A DNA stretch of 64,000 bases from Bin34 sp963422415 (GCA_963422415.1 OY729430.1:3408256-3472255); one strand, 5' to 3'. Positions 36,137-45,713 are shown, counted from the stretch's first letter. Notes: a model not told the origin generated them from the letters alone. Made by a program: numbers and translations.

Positions 36137-37537
36137 TTACATGTGCAGAGGCTGCCCCTCTACAGCGGCCGCTGCGTCCATCACGGCTTCACTGAGAGTG
36201 GGGTGCGCATGAATGGTGTGGGCGATCTCAGTCGGTGTCAGCTCCATCATCTGCGCTAGGGATACGGTGGGCAGCAGTTCGGTAACCCCGGGGCCAATCA
36301 GGTGCGCCCCCAGAATCTCCCCGTAATCCGCGCCCGCCAAAATCTTGATGAATCCGCGCTGGATGCCCATGGCCTTGGCCTTGCCATTGGGAAACAGAGG
36401 CACGAAACCCTTGTTGTAGGCAATGCTTGCCTCCTGCAGCTGGACTTCCGTATGGCCCATGCTGGCCACCTGCGGAGAACCATAGGTACAGCGCGGCATG
36501 AACACGTATTGCTCGGTGCGGATGGGCAAGGTCTCGGCCCCGCAGATCGTCTCGGCCGCGGTGACAGCCTGCGCCATGGCCACGTGGGCCAAGGGTGCCT
36601 TGCCGGTTATGTCTCCCACGGCATAGGTGTGCGGCACATTGGTAGCCATGTTCTCGTTCACGTCAACAAAGCCCTGCGCATCCACTGCAACGCCTGCCGC
36701 GGACAGATTCAGGAGGTCGGTATTCGGGCTGATCCCCACCGCCACCAACAACAGTGTGGCTGGCAGGATTCGGGACTCGCCTGCGGCGTCCTTAATCCGG
36801 GCCATACTCTGATCGGGAGAAAATGTTGTCACGACGCTGCCCGTGTGGATCTTGATGCCCCGACCTCTCAGTTGCCGTGTCAGTTCCGCGGAAATCTCGG
36901 CATCCTCCAGAGGCAGCAGCCGCTCAGCCCATTCCACCAAGGTAACCTGTACCCCAAAGGCATGCCATATGCAGGCGAATTCCACGCCTATGGCGCCTCC
37001 CCCCACAATGACGGCGGCTTCCGGCAGCGCAGTCAGGGCCAATGCGTCGCGGGCCGACAGCACATGGATGCCGTCAAAGGGCAGATCGGGCAGCGCCCGC
37101 GCCCGCCCGCCCGTGGCTATCACGACATTCGTGGCCGTGATCTCGGACACCAACCCATCCGCCTGTTGCACCTGCAGGTTCCCGGGCCCGACGAAGCGGG
37201 CCGTACCGGAGAGAATCTCGATGCCATGCTTGCGCATCAGGAACTGCAGACCCTTTGTTTGCTTCTCCACTATGCTGCGGCTCCGGTCCACAACCCGGCT
37301 GAAATTCCAGCCGAGATTCTCGTACGTGATCCCGTAGGACTGGGCCTCTCGCACCGTTTCCAGCATTTCGGCCGCGTGAAGCAGAGCCTTGGAGGGTATA
37401 CAGCCCCAGTTGAGACAGACACCACCCAGATGCTCCTTTTCCACAATTACCACCTTGCGTCCCAGTTGAGCCGCGCGAATGGCCGCGCCATATCCGCCTG
37501 GACCACCACCAATGACGACCACCTCTATGGGATGCAT
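36137..37537 (-). CDS. lpdA: Dihydrolipoyl dehydrogenase (E3)
   Basis: This 466-residue flavoprotein reoxidises lipoyl groups of 2-oxoacid dehydrogenases and glycine cleavage. The FAD motif VVVIGGGPGGYGAAIRAAQLG opens the protein. The redox pair is GGVCLNWGCIPSKALL, the NAD motif VIVGGGAIGVEFACIWHAFG, and the C-terminal AHTIHAHPTLSEAVMDAA carries the His-Glu base. I start at ATG 37537 (MHPIEV), the normal family start, not the 37 unlikely residues before it. It follows the E2 gene by 31 bases. E1 is not in the neighbourhood. Confidence 0.96.
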   Translation of the reverse strand: MHPIEVVVIGGGPGGYGAAIRAAQLGRKVVIVEKEHLGGVCLNWGCIPSKALLHAAEMLETVREAQSYGITYENLGWNFSRVVDRSRSIVEKQTKGLQFLMRKHGIEILSGTARFVGPGNLQVQQADGLVSEITATNVVIATGGRARALPDLPFDGIHVLSARDALALTALPEAAVIVGGGAIGVEFACIWHAFGVQVTLVEWAERLLPLEDAEISAELTRQLRGRGIKIHTGSVVTTFSPDQSMARIKDAAGESRILPATLLLVAVGISPNTDLLNLSAAGVAVDAQGFVDVNENMATNVPHTYAVGDITGKAPLAHVAMAQAVTAAETICGAETLPIRTEQYVFMPRCTYGSPQVASMGHTEVQLQEASIAYNKGFVPLFPNGKAKAMGIQRGFIKILAGADYGEILGAHLIGPGVTELLPTVSLAQMMELTPTEIAHTIHAHPTLSEAVMDAAAAVEGQPLHM

Positions 37538-37568
37538 CTTCTCACTCTGCCCAGCGGGGAATGGAAAC

Positions 37569-38735
37569 TCAATGCCATTGTTCAAGGGTATCACGCATGT
37601 GGGCCAGAAAACTGTCGGCCACGGCCCCATCCAAAATGCGATGGTCAAAGGAGAGGCTGAGCACGCACATGGGCCTGATCACGATGGCATCGTTGGCCTG
37701 TGGCAACAGGGAATCTCCACCGCGCACCACCGGGCGCTTGACCACGGCCCCAATGCCGAGAATGGCGGCATTGGGCTGGTGAATGATGGGAGTGCCGGTC
37801 ATACTGCCATGGGACCCATGGTTGGTAATGCTGAACGTGCTGCCTTCCAGATCCGCCGCCTGTAACCTGCGCGTTTGGGCCTTGGCCGTCAATGCGGCCA
37901 AGGCCTGCGCCAAGCCTTGCAGATCCAGCCGGTCCGCCAAGCGGATCACAGGCGCCACCAATCCATGCGGCACCGCCACGGCAATACCCAGATGCACGGA
38001 TGCATGCCGCACCAGACCCTCGGGCAACAGGGACGCATTCACCTGGGGCTCCTGCTGCAGCGCCTGCACCGCGGCCTGCATGAAATAAGGGAGCAAGCCG
38101 AGATGCACTCCATCCCGGGCCATGGCCGCCTGGGCCTGTACCCGATGCTGGACCACGGCTCCCATGTCCACCTCAAAGAAGGTGGTGACGTGCGGACTGG
38201 TGTGCACACTGCGGGTCATATGCTCCGCGATGGCCTGTCGCATGGGGGTCAGCGGCTGCACTCCGGACACCGGTGGCGCGACTGGCCGCGTGGCGATCGC
38301 CGTCTGCACATCCTTGCGTGTAATGCGTCCCTCCCGACCCGTGCCCGCAATTTGGGCCGGATCCAATCCATACTCGTGCAGCATGCGAGCCACTACTGGC
38401 GAAAGAAATCCGGTCTTGCGCGTGGAGGGAGAGGATGCTGGCGCTGCAGGCTCACCTGCAACCAAGATAGGTGTCCTGTCTGATGGTGGTTCCTCACCCG
38501 GCACTCCAATATAGGCCAGTGGAGCGCCTACCTCCACGGTGGAGCCGGCGGGCACACAGATACGCAATACCGTGCCGGCTTCTGGAGCTGGCAGGTCCGT
38601 ATCGATCTTGTCCGTGGACACGGTCACCAAGGATTCGTCCCGGACCACGGTGTCTCCGGTCGTCTTGAGCCAAGCGGACACGGTGCCCTCCACCATGCTC
38701 TGACCCAACTGGGGCATCGCCAGGACTGCCGCCAT
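37569..38735 (-). CDS. Dihydrolipoamide acyltransferase (E2 of a 2-oxoacid dehydrogenase complex)
   Basis: E2 transfers the acyl group from lipoyl to CoA. Residues 1-75 are a lipoyl domain with TVSTDKIDTDLPAP (lipoyl lysine in DK). A peripheral-subunit-binding domain lies around FLSPVVARMLHEYGLDPAQI (about 109-145). The catalytic domain (about 160-388) ends with SLSFDHRILDGAVADSFL, holding the HxxxDG active site. There is one lipoyl domain only. Three genes run in close order: glycosylasparaginase, E2, E3. The E1 alpha/beta pair, needed to name pyruvate or branched-chain substrates, is missing. Confidence 0.95.
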   Translation of the reverse strand: MAAVLAMPQLGQSMVEGTVSAWLKTTGDTVVRDESLVTVSTDKIDTDLPAPEAGTVLRICVPAGSTVEVGAPLAYIGVPGEEPPSDRTPILVAGEPAAPASSPSTRKTGFLSPVVARMLHEYGLDPAQIAGTGREGRITRKDVQTAIATRPVAPPVSGVQPLTPMRQAIAEHMTRSVHTSPHVTTFFEVDMGAVVQHRVQAQAAMARDGVHLGLLPYFMQAAVQALQQEPQVNASLLPEGLVRHASVHLGIAVAVPHGLVAPVIRLADRLDLQGLAQALAALTAKAQTRRLQAADLEGSTFSITNHGSHGSMTGTPIIHQPNAAILGIGAVVKRPVVRGGDSLLPQANDAIVIRPMCVLSLSFDHRILDGAVADSFLAHMRDTLEQWH

Positions 38736-38742
38736 AGCCCCT

Positions 38743-39747
38743 TTACCTCCTTTCCGTGTGGCTCTCCGCCAGATCTTGCAGGGTCAGACGAGGGCGTTCC
38801 GCCGGCTCCATCATTGTGCCTGTCATGAATACATAGGTGTGATCGGCACGTTCGCTGAAGCCCTGGTGCCGTCCATCTGGGGTCAAGGTGACAAATCCCA
38901 CGAACTGCCCTGTACTCCGGGGCAGTTCCGCCAAATCCTGCAGGGCCCAGCGGGACGCTTGATGCAAGTCTTCCCCGCGTCTAAGCCCATTGACTATGCT
39001 GTAGGCCGTAAGGGCGCGCATGCAGAGTTCCCCATGGCCTGTGCAAGCGGCGGTCCCATACCGGGAATCACAATAGTTGCCAGCGCCTAGGATAGGCGAA
39101 TCCCCGGCCCGCCCTGGATATTTCCAACCTAGCCCCGACGTACTGACCACAGAGGCCAGATGACCATGCCGGTCTCGGACCAGGAAGTTGACTGTGCCGG
39201 TTTCCAGTTCGGGCAGAGCGGATTCAGACTCGAAACCCGCTCGCGGGGCCGGCAGACTCAGCTGGGTGGTCATGCGGTGGACGTACGACAGCAGGTCCAC
39301 AGTCCCGGGAGCCGGGGGTTCCAGACCGGCCTGGATGAATCGCCGCCGCCAGAAGGTCTGACTCGGATCCTGTTCCAGTTTCGTGGGCTGGCATCCGATC
39401 TCCTGGGCCAGACGACGCGCCCCGGCGCCCACCACCAGCACGTGAGGGGTGTGTTCCATGACATGCCGGGCCACCCGAGCTGCGTCCGCATAGCCGCGCA
39501 AACCAGCCACGGCGCCAGCCTGGCGGGTCTGACCGTCCATGACACTGGCATCCAGCTCGACCTCGCCCAAAATGTTGGGAATGCCGCCCATTCCCACCGA
39601 GTGGTCCGCCAGATCCTGCTCCACATAGGTGGCTGCAACGACCGCGGCCTCCAATGCACTGCCTCCTGTCCGCAGCGAATCCATCGCGGACGCGGCCCCC
39701 TGCGCACCGTTCTCGCTGCAGACAATGATGGGTTCCAGTCCTGACAT
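38743..39747 (-). CDS. Glycosylasparaginase / isoaspartyl-peptidase-type Ntn hydrolase
   Basis: This 334-residue precursor would cut itself to expose a threonine nucleophile. The cut site is ELETGTVNFLVRD, followed by the typical STSGLGWKYPGRAGDSPILG and GAGNYCD. The front half GGSALEAAVVAATYVEQDL and HSVGMGGIPNILGEVELDAS match aspartylglucosaminidase, the enzyme that frees asparagine from GlcNAc in N-glycoproteins. I start at ATG 39747 (MSGLEPIIV). The upstream gene overlaps nothing and ends 13 bases before. Together with the sialidase at 1.1 kb and the peptide importer it suggests glycoprotein use. Some relatives act on isoaspartyl peptides instead. Confidence 0.88.
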   Translation of the reverse strand: MSGLEPIIVCSENGAQGAASAMDSLRTGGSALEAAVVAATYVEQDLADHSVGMGGIPNILGEVELDASVMDGQTRQAGAVAGLRGYADAARVARHVMEHTPHVLVVGAGARRLAQEIGCQPTKLEQDPSQTFWRRRFIQAGLEPPAPGTVDLLSYVHRMTTQLSLPAPRAGFESESALPELETGTVNFLVRDRHGHLASVVSTSGLGWKYPGRAGDSPILGAGNYCDSRYGTAACTGHGELCMRALTAYSIVNGLRRGEDLHQASRWALQDLAELPRSTGQFVGFVTLTPDGRHQGFSERADHTYVFMTGTMMEPAERPRLTLQDLAESHTERR

Positions 39748-39760
39748 GCCAGCAAGAGAT

Positions 39761-41215
39761 TCAGATGTACAGACGGTCGTCCCAGTCCGCCAAGGGCTGA
39801 AATCCGGCAAGATCCAGTGCAGGACCATAACCAAAGGGAGCTTGCACGGCGCTGCCCATGTGCAACCTACCATCCTCGATGTGAATGACAGGACAGCGGA
39901 TCTCACCGGCCTGCCGCCAGCGGTACAGGTCCGGGTGTTGGGCCGCGACGGTCTCCTGCACCGACAGCTCATGCATGCTCAGCCCCGTGAAATAGTGATG
40001 GCCGTTGCGTTCGGCATGGAGGATGCCCAGACTGGCCAGCATGGCCAAGTCCTGCATTAGGGCAATGGGCCCCACGTTCGTCAAGTCCTCACCGGACATA
40101 ATCCACTTTTGGCCGGGCTTCTCTGCCTGCATCTGCTGCAGACGACCGATATTGGCCACACTCTTGAAGATGCCCTTGCAATTCTTGTGGCTGGTGCCCT
40201 GATAGCCGCAGGCCAAGGCCTGGGCCAGACCTTGGATGTCGCCATCGGATTCGTCCACGATAACAGGTGGATGGTGCACCCATGCCCGCAGTGCCTGGGT
40301 CGCCTCGGGCTGCACGGCAACATCCCGGTGCAGCGGTTGCTCAATGAAGAGCAGGCCCTGCAGGAAGCCGGTCAGCTCTGCATCTCGCGCAAGGGCTGTC
40401 CAGAATTCTCGAAAGTCTTCAAAGGACTGGTATTGCTCGTTGCCATCCACAGTGAACAAGAAGTTGTGAGGGAATTCCCGCAACACGTCTGCTATGGCCC
40501 GTATCCGGGCGATGTCCGCGGCAATGTCGCCTCCGATCTTGATTTTCAGGTAATGCACCCCGTAGCTGCGGATCACGGCTTCCAGGGACTGCGGCAGGCC
40601 GTCCGGCGCTCTGTCTTCGGGAGCGATGTCGCTCTCCCGCAAGGGATCGTCCAGACCAATGGTGTGTCGGGCTATGAGTTGGGTCAAAGGGCGGGGCGGC
40701 AGCGTCCTGCCAGGAGTCAAGTCCGCCAATGCGGAATGAAAGTATGCGCCCTGATACCCAAATGCATCCTGTCGCAGGATCTGGGCCAAACTCTGTCTCC
40801 GCGCCCGGCAAACGGCGTCAATCAGGGCCCGTTCGACCAAGCTGGTCCCCAGATTCAGAAGCAGAGCGGGCCAGCGCGGGCTGACTGCACAGGCATTCTG
40901 GGCTTCATACAGGGCTACCCACAACGCAAAGAGGTTCGGCTGCGGCCCGGCCGCCATGGCATGAGCCATGGCAGTCTGTATGACCTGCAGCATGTCTTGC
41001 AGATCTTGCCGAAAGGGCGAATCCACCACCTTGGTGAACCACTTGGGAGCCAAGCTTTCCGCCGACCGGCCTGTCACCACCTGCGCAAGGGTCTCCACCT
41101 GCAGGGACAGCGCGACATGCGGCACCTGCGTCATGGACGCAATCCCGTAGCGAAAAGGCATGCGGGTGTGCATGTCACGCACCCGCAACTCTGCAGAGAG
41201 AACCTGTATGGTCAT
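39761..41215 (-). CDS. Enolase-superfamily protein (mandelate racemase/muconate lactonizing type)
   Basis: This 484-residue enzyme should abstract a proton next to a carboxylate. KIKIGGD carries the KxK base, FTVDGNEQY the first metal aspartate, FIEQPLHRD the second ligand and PVIVDESDGD the third. GTSHKNCKGIFKS, in place of the usual KxK/His-Asp end, is a distinctive variation that marks a subgroup of unknown reaction. I start at ATG 41215 (MTIQVLSAE); the upstream 38 codons do not match the family. It sits in a run of sugar-acid genes between the asparaginase and an epimerase. Confidence 0.88.
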   Translation of the reverse strand: MTIQVLSAELRVRDMHTRMPFRYGIASMTQVPHVALSLQVETLAQVVTGRSAESLAPKWFTKVVDSPFRQDLQDMLQVIQTAMAHAMAAGPQPNLFALWVALYEAQNACAVSPRWPALLLNLGTSLVERALIDAVCRARRQSLAQILRQDAFGYQGAYFHSALADLTPGRTLPPRPLTQLIARHTIGLDDPLRESDIAPEDRAPDGLPQSLEAVIRSYGVHYLKIKIGGDIAADIARIRAIADVLREFPHNFLFTVDGNEQYQSFEDFREFWTALARDAELTGFLQGLLFIEQPLHRDVAVQPEATQALRAWVHHPPVIVDESDGDIQGLAQALACGYQGTSHKNCKGIFKSVANIGRLQQMQAEKPGQKWIMSGEDLTNVGPIALMQDLAMLASLGILHAERNGHHYFTGLSMHELSVQETVAAQHPDLYRWRQAGEIRCPVIHIEDGRLHMGSAVQAPFGYGPALDLAGFQPLADWDDRLYI

Positions 41216-41240
41216 AGTGGCCCTGACACTCCTGACGCGC

Positions 41241-42044
41241 TCAAATTCCCAGTTCCGCTTCGTACGAGCGCAACCGGGAGATTTCAAAGGGCAAATGCTC
41301 CTGCCAAGGCGAGAATCCAATCCACTCACCGCTCAGATATCCGGTAAAGCCCATGCCATGCAAGGCCTTGAGCACGATGCGATGATCAATGGCGGCAGTG
41401 CCCATGGGGGCATAGGCAATGCGTCCGGCGGTGATCTGCGCGTCATGTATGTGCATGTGGGCAATCCAAGGCTTCAGCATCTCGAAGGAAGCCTGCAGGT
41501 CCATGCCTGCAGTGCGCACGGGATGCAGCACGTCCCAGTTGACCCGTACACTATCCCGGTTCACAGCCTCCATGACCTGCACCACATGCGCGGGATGGCA
41601 CCATGCATCGTGGGTTTCCAGGCACAGGACCACACCACCCGCAGCGGCCTGATCCGCCACGGCCGCCATGGCCTCGGACACATTGTCGATGGCCGCCGCG
41701 CGGGACATTTCCTCGGGAAACTGCCCCCCGAAAACCCGCACCCGCGATACGCCCAGATCCGCCGCGAGATCCAGTTCCCGCTTTACATTGTCCAGATAGC
41801 CCGGCGCGGTCTGCGGATCCGCGAAACGGGAGGAAACCGCCAGGCACGCCAGAGCCACGGGACTGTCTGCCACTTGCGCTTTTATCTTCTGTCGCTGGGA
41901 TCCGGTCAGCGATGTCTCAATGCCATGTGCGTGGTGGGCATCCAGACGGGGTTCCAGTCCGGCATAACCCAGCTCCGCGGCCACGGCCAGCATCTTCTCC
42001 CACGTCAAGTCTGGGCAGGAAAAGCTCATGAAGGCGTACTGCAT
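41241..42044 (-). CDS. Sugar phosphate isomerase/epimerase, TIM-barrel type
   Basis: This 267-residue protein has the xylose-isomerase-like barrel: YAGLEPRLDAHHAHGI near the N-terminus, VSRVRVFGGQFP, VVLCLETHDAW (metal glutamate), VRVNWDVLHPVR (aspartate), HMHIHDAQIT (histidine and aspartate) and YLSGEWIGFS (final glutamate). All four expected metal ligands are visible. It lies between the enolase-type gene and the DUF6807 gene on the same strand, in a probable sugar-acid operon. Confidence 0.9.
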   Translation of the reverse strand: MQYAFMSFSCPDLTWEKMLAVAAELGYAGLEPRLDAHHAHGIETSLTGSQRQKIKAQVADSPVALACLAVSSRFADPQTAPGYLDNVKRELDLAADLGVSRVRVFGGQFPEEMSRAAAIDNVSEAMAAVADQAAAGGVVLCLETHDAWCHPAHVVQVMEAVNRDSVRVNWDVLHPVRTAGMDLQASFEMLKPWIAHMHIHDAQITAGRIAYAPMGTAAIDHRIVLKALHGMGFTGYLSGEWIGFSPWQEHLPFEISRLRSYEAELGI

Positions 42045-42091
42045 GGGAGATCCTCGGATGGCAAACGCATGGACGAAGGAGACATTGAAGG

Positions 42092-43009
42092 TCAGGACGA
42101 CCCGATCCAAGCCGCGTGCAGGCGTTCTATCTCGGCGTGACTTCGCAGACCATCGCAGATCACAATGCGCTGCCTCCGCTGCAGAACCTTCTGCGGCGGC
42201 AGAGTCAGATATTCATTGAAACAAAAAGCGTAGCTGGCAACCGGAAAGGGTGTGGTGCGCACGAACCACTGGAGGGGGAAGCGCACGTTGCCAGGGTGGT
42301 CCAACAGGACTATCGTCATCTCCAGTCCCGTGGCCCGGGAAACGCCAGCATAGGCCAGCCACGGGGCCGAGACTCCCATCAGGTCAGATCCCGATTGGCC
42401 GTCTCCGGTCAGGATGGTCCCATGCAGAAGATCAAGGGGGCCGCGCCAAAAGACTCCACCGTATCCGGCGGCCGGTCGGCCTTCCGTGGTGGGGGATCCG
42501 AAGACCACATTCTGCGGTCCTGGATTGGCGAGGGCAAAGGCAAAGTCAATGTGCCAAATGCCAGCGGCCTCGTTCACTCCGCCTACGGCCAGATCGCGTT
42601 CCTCCTGCAGGAAGTCCGCTTCGGGTCGATCGGGAACTCGCCAATGCAGTGTCTGCCGCCATCCTGTACTGCCTGTTGCCACAACGCGCGGGATCAGACT
42701 CCGATGCACCTGATGACCTAGGTTGTCCAGCCTTTGGTAGCCCTTGCCTCGCACATATGTGGGACCACCCCAAAAGTTGTAGCCGGACACCCAAGGGCAG
42801 GCCAAGCTGAGCCCGTTATGCCACTCGTGGTCGAAATGCTTCTCCTGCGTCACCACCGCACCTTGCAGCGTGCTGACAGGGTGGAAATACGGACGCGGCC
42901 CCTGCAGGTCCGACATGAACGGACGCAGATTGTAGCGACACAGCCGCCGAGAGCCGCGCCACACTTCAATGTGCCGGTCCCCGCCGGCGCGGGTCGTCAG
43001 TTCCGCCAT
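42092..43009 (-). CDS. DUF6807 family protein (formerly PmoA-like)
   Basis: This 305-residue protein shows the DUF6807 pattern: GPRPYFHPVSTLQGAVVTQ, FDHEWHNGLSLACPWVSGYN and FWGGPTYVRGKGYQRLD. Members were once called methane-oxygenase PmoA but are probably sugar-related enzymes with a propeller or sandwich fold and sit with Gfo/Idh oxidoreductases, as here. I start at ATG 43009, with GAGGAG seven bases upstream and the upstream Gfo/Idh stop overlapping only the ribosome site. Function unknown, but the partner suggests oxidation or cleavage of a glycan sugar. Confidence 0.85.
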   Translation of the reverse strand: MAELTTRAGGDRHIEVWRGSRRLCRYNLRPFMSDLQGPRPYFHPVSTLQGAVVTQEKHFDHEWHNGLSLACPWVSGYNFWGGPTYVRGKGYQRLDNLGHQVHRSLIPRVVATGSTGWRQTLHWRVPDRPEADFLQEERDLAVGGVNEAAGIWHIDFAFALANPGPQNVVFGSPTTEGRPAAGYGGVFWRGPLDLLHGTILTGDGQSGSDLMGVSAPWLAYAGVSRATGLEMTIVLLDHPGNVRFPLQWFVRTTPFPVASYAFCFNEYLTLPPQKVLQRRQRIVICDGLRSHAEIERLHAAWIGSS

Positions 43010-43023
43010 TTTACCGCTCCTCG

Positions 43024-44112
43024 TCAATCCTGGGTCTTGCGCTGACCGTTGAGCAGATGGTAATAGTCGTCATCGGGCCGAATGCTGCCGCGCGTCACCG
43101 GCTGGCCTAACTGGGCGGATTTGTAGAAGGCTGTCAGGAACTCAATCGTGCCGCGCACGTCCGCCCCGCTCACTTCCGGTCGTTCCCGCCGTTCCAGACT
43201 GTCCAGAAAGGCTCCCACTTGGGTCACGTGCGAGGCAGGCACGTCCCGCGGGATTCGACCCCATGCCTCCACCTGATCGCCATAGGGAGAATTCGGGTAC
43301 GTGCTGTACCGCCAGTCCTGGTTGCGATAGGAATACAGACTGCGCAGTTCGACCGAGGCATGGCTGAAATCCAATCGCAGGTAACTCTCCTGTCGCGGAG
43401 ACAGGATGCTGTTGGACAAGTTGGCGATGGCCCCGTCCGCAAATCGTACACTGGCCATGGATACGTTCTCGACTTCGATGTCATATTCCAGACTGCCCAT
43501 CATGGCCCGGATTTCCTGCCATTCCCCCATCAGCCAGAGCGCGAAGTCCATGATGTGAATGCCGTGAATTACTGTGCAGCCGCCAATGGCGGCTTCCCAA
43601 GCGCCACGCCACTTGACCGCGAAGTAGGGATCACCCCGATACCAGGTGGTGAGTACATTGGCCACCAGGAGTCTGCCCATGACCTGGTCCCGGATCTGGT
43701 CTTTGAGATGCCGGCCCGCAGAGCCGAAACGCCATTGAAAGACGCTGCTGGTGAATCGACCCGTGGCCGCCTCCACCGCCTCCAGCCGGTCCATTTCCGC
43801 CAGTGATGCGCACAGCGGCTTTTCACACAGCACCCAAGCGCCGGCTTCCATGGCCATAATGGAGAGGTCCGCATGCACTCCTGGCGGAGTACACACGTGC
43901 ACGATGTCCGGTTGGATCTGCTCCAACAAGTCCTCGGCGCTGGCGAAGACATGGGGAATTTCGTGCCGATCGCAGAATGCCTGTGCCCGCGGCCGGTCTA
44001 TGTCCGAGGCCGCCACCAGCGCCACCCGATCCGCGTGCGCGCGCAAGGCTCTTGCATGGCCGTGAGCAATGCCCCCGGTGCCAATGATTGCGGCTTTCCA
44101 ATCGGCTGCCAT
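43024..44112 (-). CDS. Gfo/Idh/MocA-family oxidoreductase
   Basis: This 362-residue NAD(P)-dependent enzyme begins AAIIGTGGIAHGHARAL and carries the CEKPLCASLAEMDRLE lysine block. GCTVIHGIHIMDFALWLMGE is typical of the C-terminal dehydrogenase domain. I start at ATG 44112 because GAGGAA lies upstream and the preceding codons do not match. It directly precedes the DUF6807 gene. This enzyme-DUF6807 pair is a recurrent one in glycan-degrading bacteria. Confidence 0.92.
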   Translation of the reverse strand: MAADWKAAIIGTGGIAHGHARALRAHADRVALVAASDIDRPRAQAFCDRHEIPHVFASAEDLLEQIQPDIVHVCTPPGVHADLSIMAMEAGAWVLCEKPLCASLAEMDRLEAVEAATGRFTSSVFQWRFGSAGRHLKDQIRDQVMGRLLVANVLTTWYRGDPYFAVKWRGAWEAAIGGCTVIHGIHIMDFALWLMGEWQEIRAMMGSLEYDIEVENVSMASVRFADGAIANLSNSILSPRQESYLRLDFSHASVELRSLYSYRNQDWRYSTYPNSPYGDQVEAWGRIPRDVPASHVTQVGAFLDSLERRERPEVSGADVRGTIEFLTAFYKSAQLGQPVTRGSIRPDDDYYHLLNGQRKTQD

Positions 44113-44639
44113 GGGTCCGTCTTCCTCCAGAGGATCTACCCGAGATCCACGTCCGTCAACTTGCATCCCCATGCGGTCGGATGCACCGGATGCGGATACA
44201 GCTCCACCATGCCGGGCCTGGAGCGCCAAGGTGGCAGACTGTGCCAAGTCTCTGGATCATGGAGGTCCATGTTCGGAAACTCCCAGAGCTACGGTGGGGA
44301 ATGATGACAATTGTAACAATGGATATGCAGGAATGCCCTACAAAGGCGACTCGGTCCAAGGCGATCGGCTTGGACGGCCACCATCGGATGGAAACGATTC
44401 AAGTTGGATCAAGTTGGAGGCCCCAAGTACATGGCATCGGTCCTGCAGGCCTATCCCAAAGGGCGCCGGATGACATTGCGCGCCAGACTTGTCTCTGGGG
44501 AGAGCCGGAACCAGCAGCCACAAGGCATCGATTAGGCCGGTCTTCCTTGCAATGTTGAGAAAAGGGAACTTCTTGACAAGGCATAAGGAACGCTTTCCTT
44601 GGGATCCTGTGCACGAGAAGGAATTGGCAGTCTCTCAGT
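44113..44639 (-). other. Gene-free stretch upstream of the Gfo/Idh gene
   Basis: No credible gene is visible in these 527 bases. A TTGACA stands at 44572-44577, but no -10 box follows at the correct distance, and a short AAGGAA/TTCCTT hairpin near 44586-44601 could mark the end of the dehydrogenase transcript from the minus strand. Confidence 0.35.
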
Positions 44640-45713
44640 TCAAGAGAACTGGGAGGCAAGTTCCTGGAAATAGGCCCGTCGTTCCTGGAACCGCACATTG
44701 TCCAGCACCGCCCGGTTGACTACCGCAGCCGGAATTTCGCCAGTCAGCACGGAGAGCACATTCCGAGCCGCTCCTTCCCCATTGAGGCTGTACAGTTCGT
44801 CGGTCCAAGCCAAGGTGTGCGGAGCCAGAATTACGTTGTCCAAGCTCGTGAGGGGGTTGTCTGGGGGAAGGGGTTCCGGCACCTGTACATCCAGCCCTGC
44901 GCCGGCGATGACATTCTTCTGCAATGCCTCGATCAGATCTTCCTGATCAACCACGGGCCCGCGGGCCGTATTGATCAAGTAGGCCGTGGGTTTCATCTGG
45001 GCCAACCGCTGAGCATTGATCAGATGCCGCGTATCCGGATTCAGAGGACAGCTCAGGGACACAAAGTCCGACTCGGCCAGCACCTCGTCCAGAGACACCA
45101 ACTCCACACCCAGCGAAGAGGCCACGGCTGGATCCCCGTAGGGGTCACAAGCCAACATGCGCGCCAGCCGAAAGGGAGCCAGCAGCCGAAAGAGATCCGC
45201 TCCAATGTTGCCCAGCCCAACAGAACCGACAGTCTTGCCCGTGAGACCTATGGACCACGGGTGGTTGCGGTCTGCCCACCTGCCGGTGCGCACTATTCTG
45301 TCCTTGGCGAACAACTGCTTGCCCAGAGCCAGGATAAGGGTGACAATGGCCTCTGCCACGGGCCGCCGCACTCCGTCGGGGGTAATGGCCAACAGACATC
45401 CCTGCGCGGTCAGGGAAGGCACATGCAGCGTGTCATATCCCACCCCCCAACGCCCTATCGCGGCTACCCGCGTGGAATCGTCCAAGGCTTCGGTAGGAAA
45501 GCGATAGCCCAGCAGCACAATGCCATCCAGCCCCTGTATGTCTTCGGACTTGACATGCCGCTTGCCGTCGGCATCCTGACCTGAAGCCTCGAAGTACCGA
45601 TATCGGATATGACGGGGAGCCCGCTTCAGCACGCGCTCGACGGGAGCGGTGACATCCGGCCCCAAGGCGTGAAAATCGGCCGACACTCCTACATTGAGAC
45701 TCATGATCTCCAT
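44640..45713 (-). CDS. D-2-hydroxyacid dehydrogenase (phosphoglycerate dehydrogenase-like)
   Basis: This 357-residue NAD-dependent dehydrogenase reduces a 2-oxo acid to its D-hydroxy acid. The Rossmann motif is TVGSVGLGNIGADLFRLL, the substrate arginine is in INTARGPVVDQ, the acid in VPEPLPPDNPL and the catalytic histidine in APHTLAW. It has the bacterial hydroxypyruvate/glyoxylate-reductase layout without an ACT domain, so not SerA with serine control. It lies just before the HpcH aldolase on the opposite strand, divergent; both would handle oxo acids. Confidence 0.93.
   Translation of the reverse strand: MEIMSLNVGVSADFHALGPDVTAPVERVLKRAPRHIRYRYFEASGQDADGKRHVKSEDIQGLDGIVLLGYRFPTEALDDSTRVAAIGRWGVGYDTLHVPSLTAQGCLLAITPDGVRRPVAEAIVTLILALGKQLFAKDRIVRTGRWADRNHPWSIGLTGKTVGSVGLGNIGADLFRLLAPFRLARMLACDPYGDPAVASSLGVELVSLDEVLAESDFVSLSCPLNPDTRHLINAQRLAQMKPTAYLINTARGPVVDQEDLIEALQKNVIAGAGLDVQVPEPLPPDNPLTSLDNVILAPHTLAWTDELYSLNGEGAARNVLSVLTGEIPAAVVNRAVLDNVRFQERRAYFQELASQFS

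Noticed and set aside
40109..41347. Plus-strand frame of 412 codons opposite the enolase-type gene
   Set aside because: Shadow frame with random-looking translation.
44572..44600. TTGACA word suggesting a promoter
   Set aside because: No -10 box at 16-18 bases and no gene follows in that direction within a reasonable distance.
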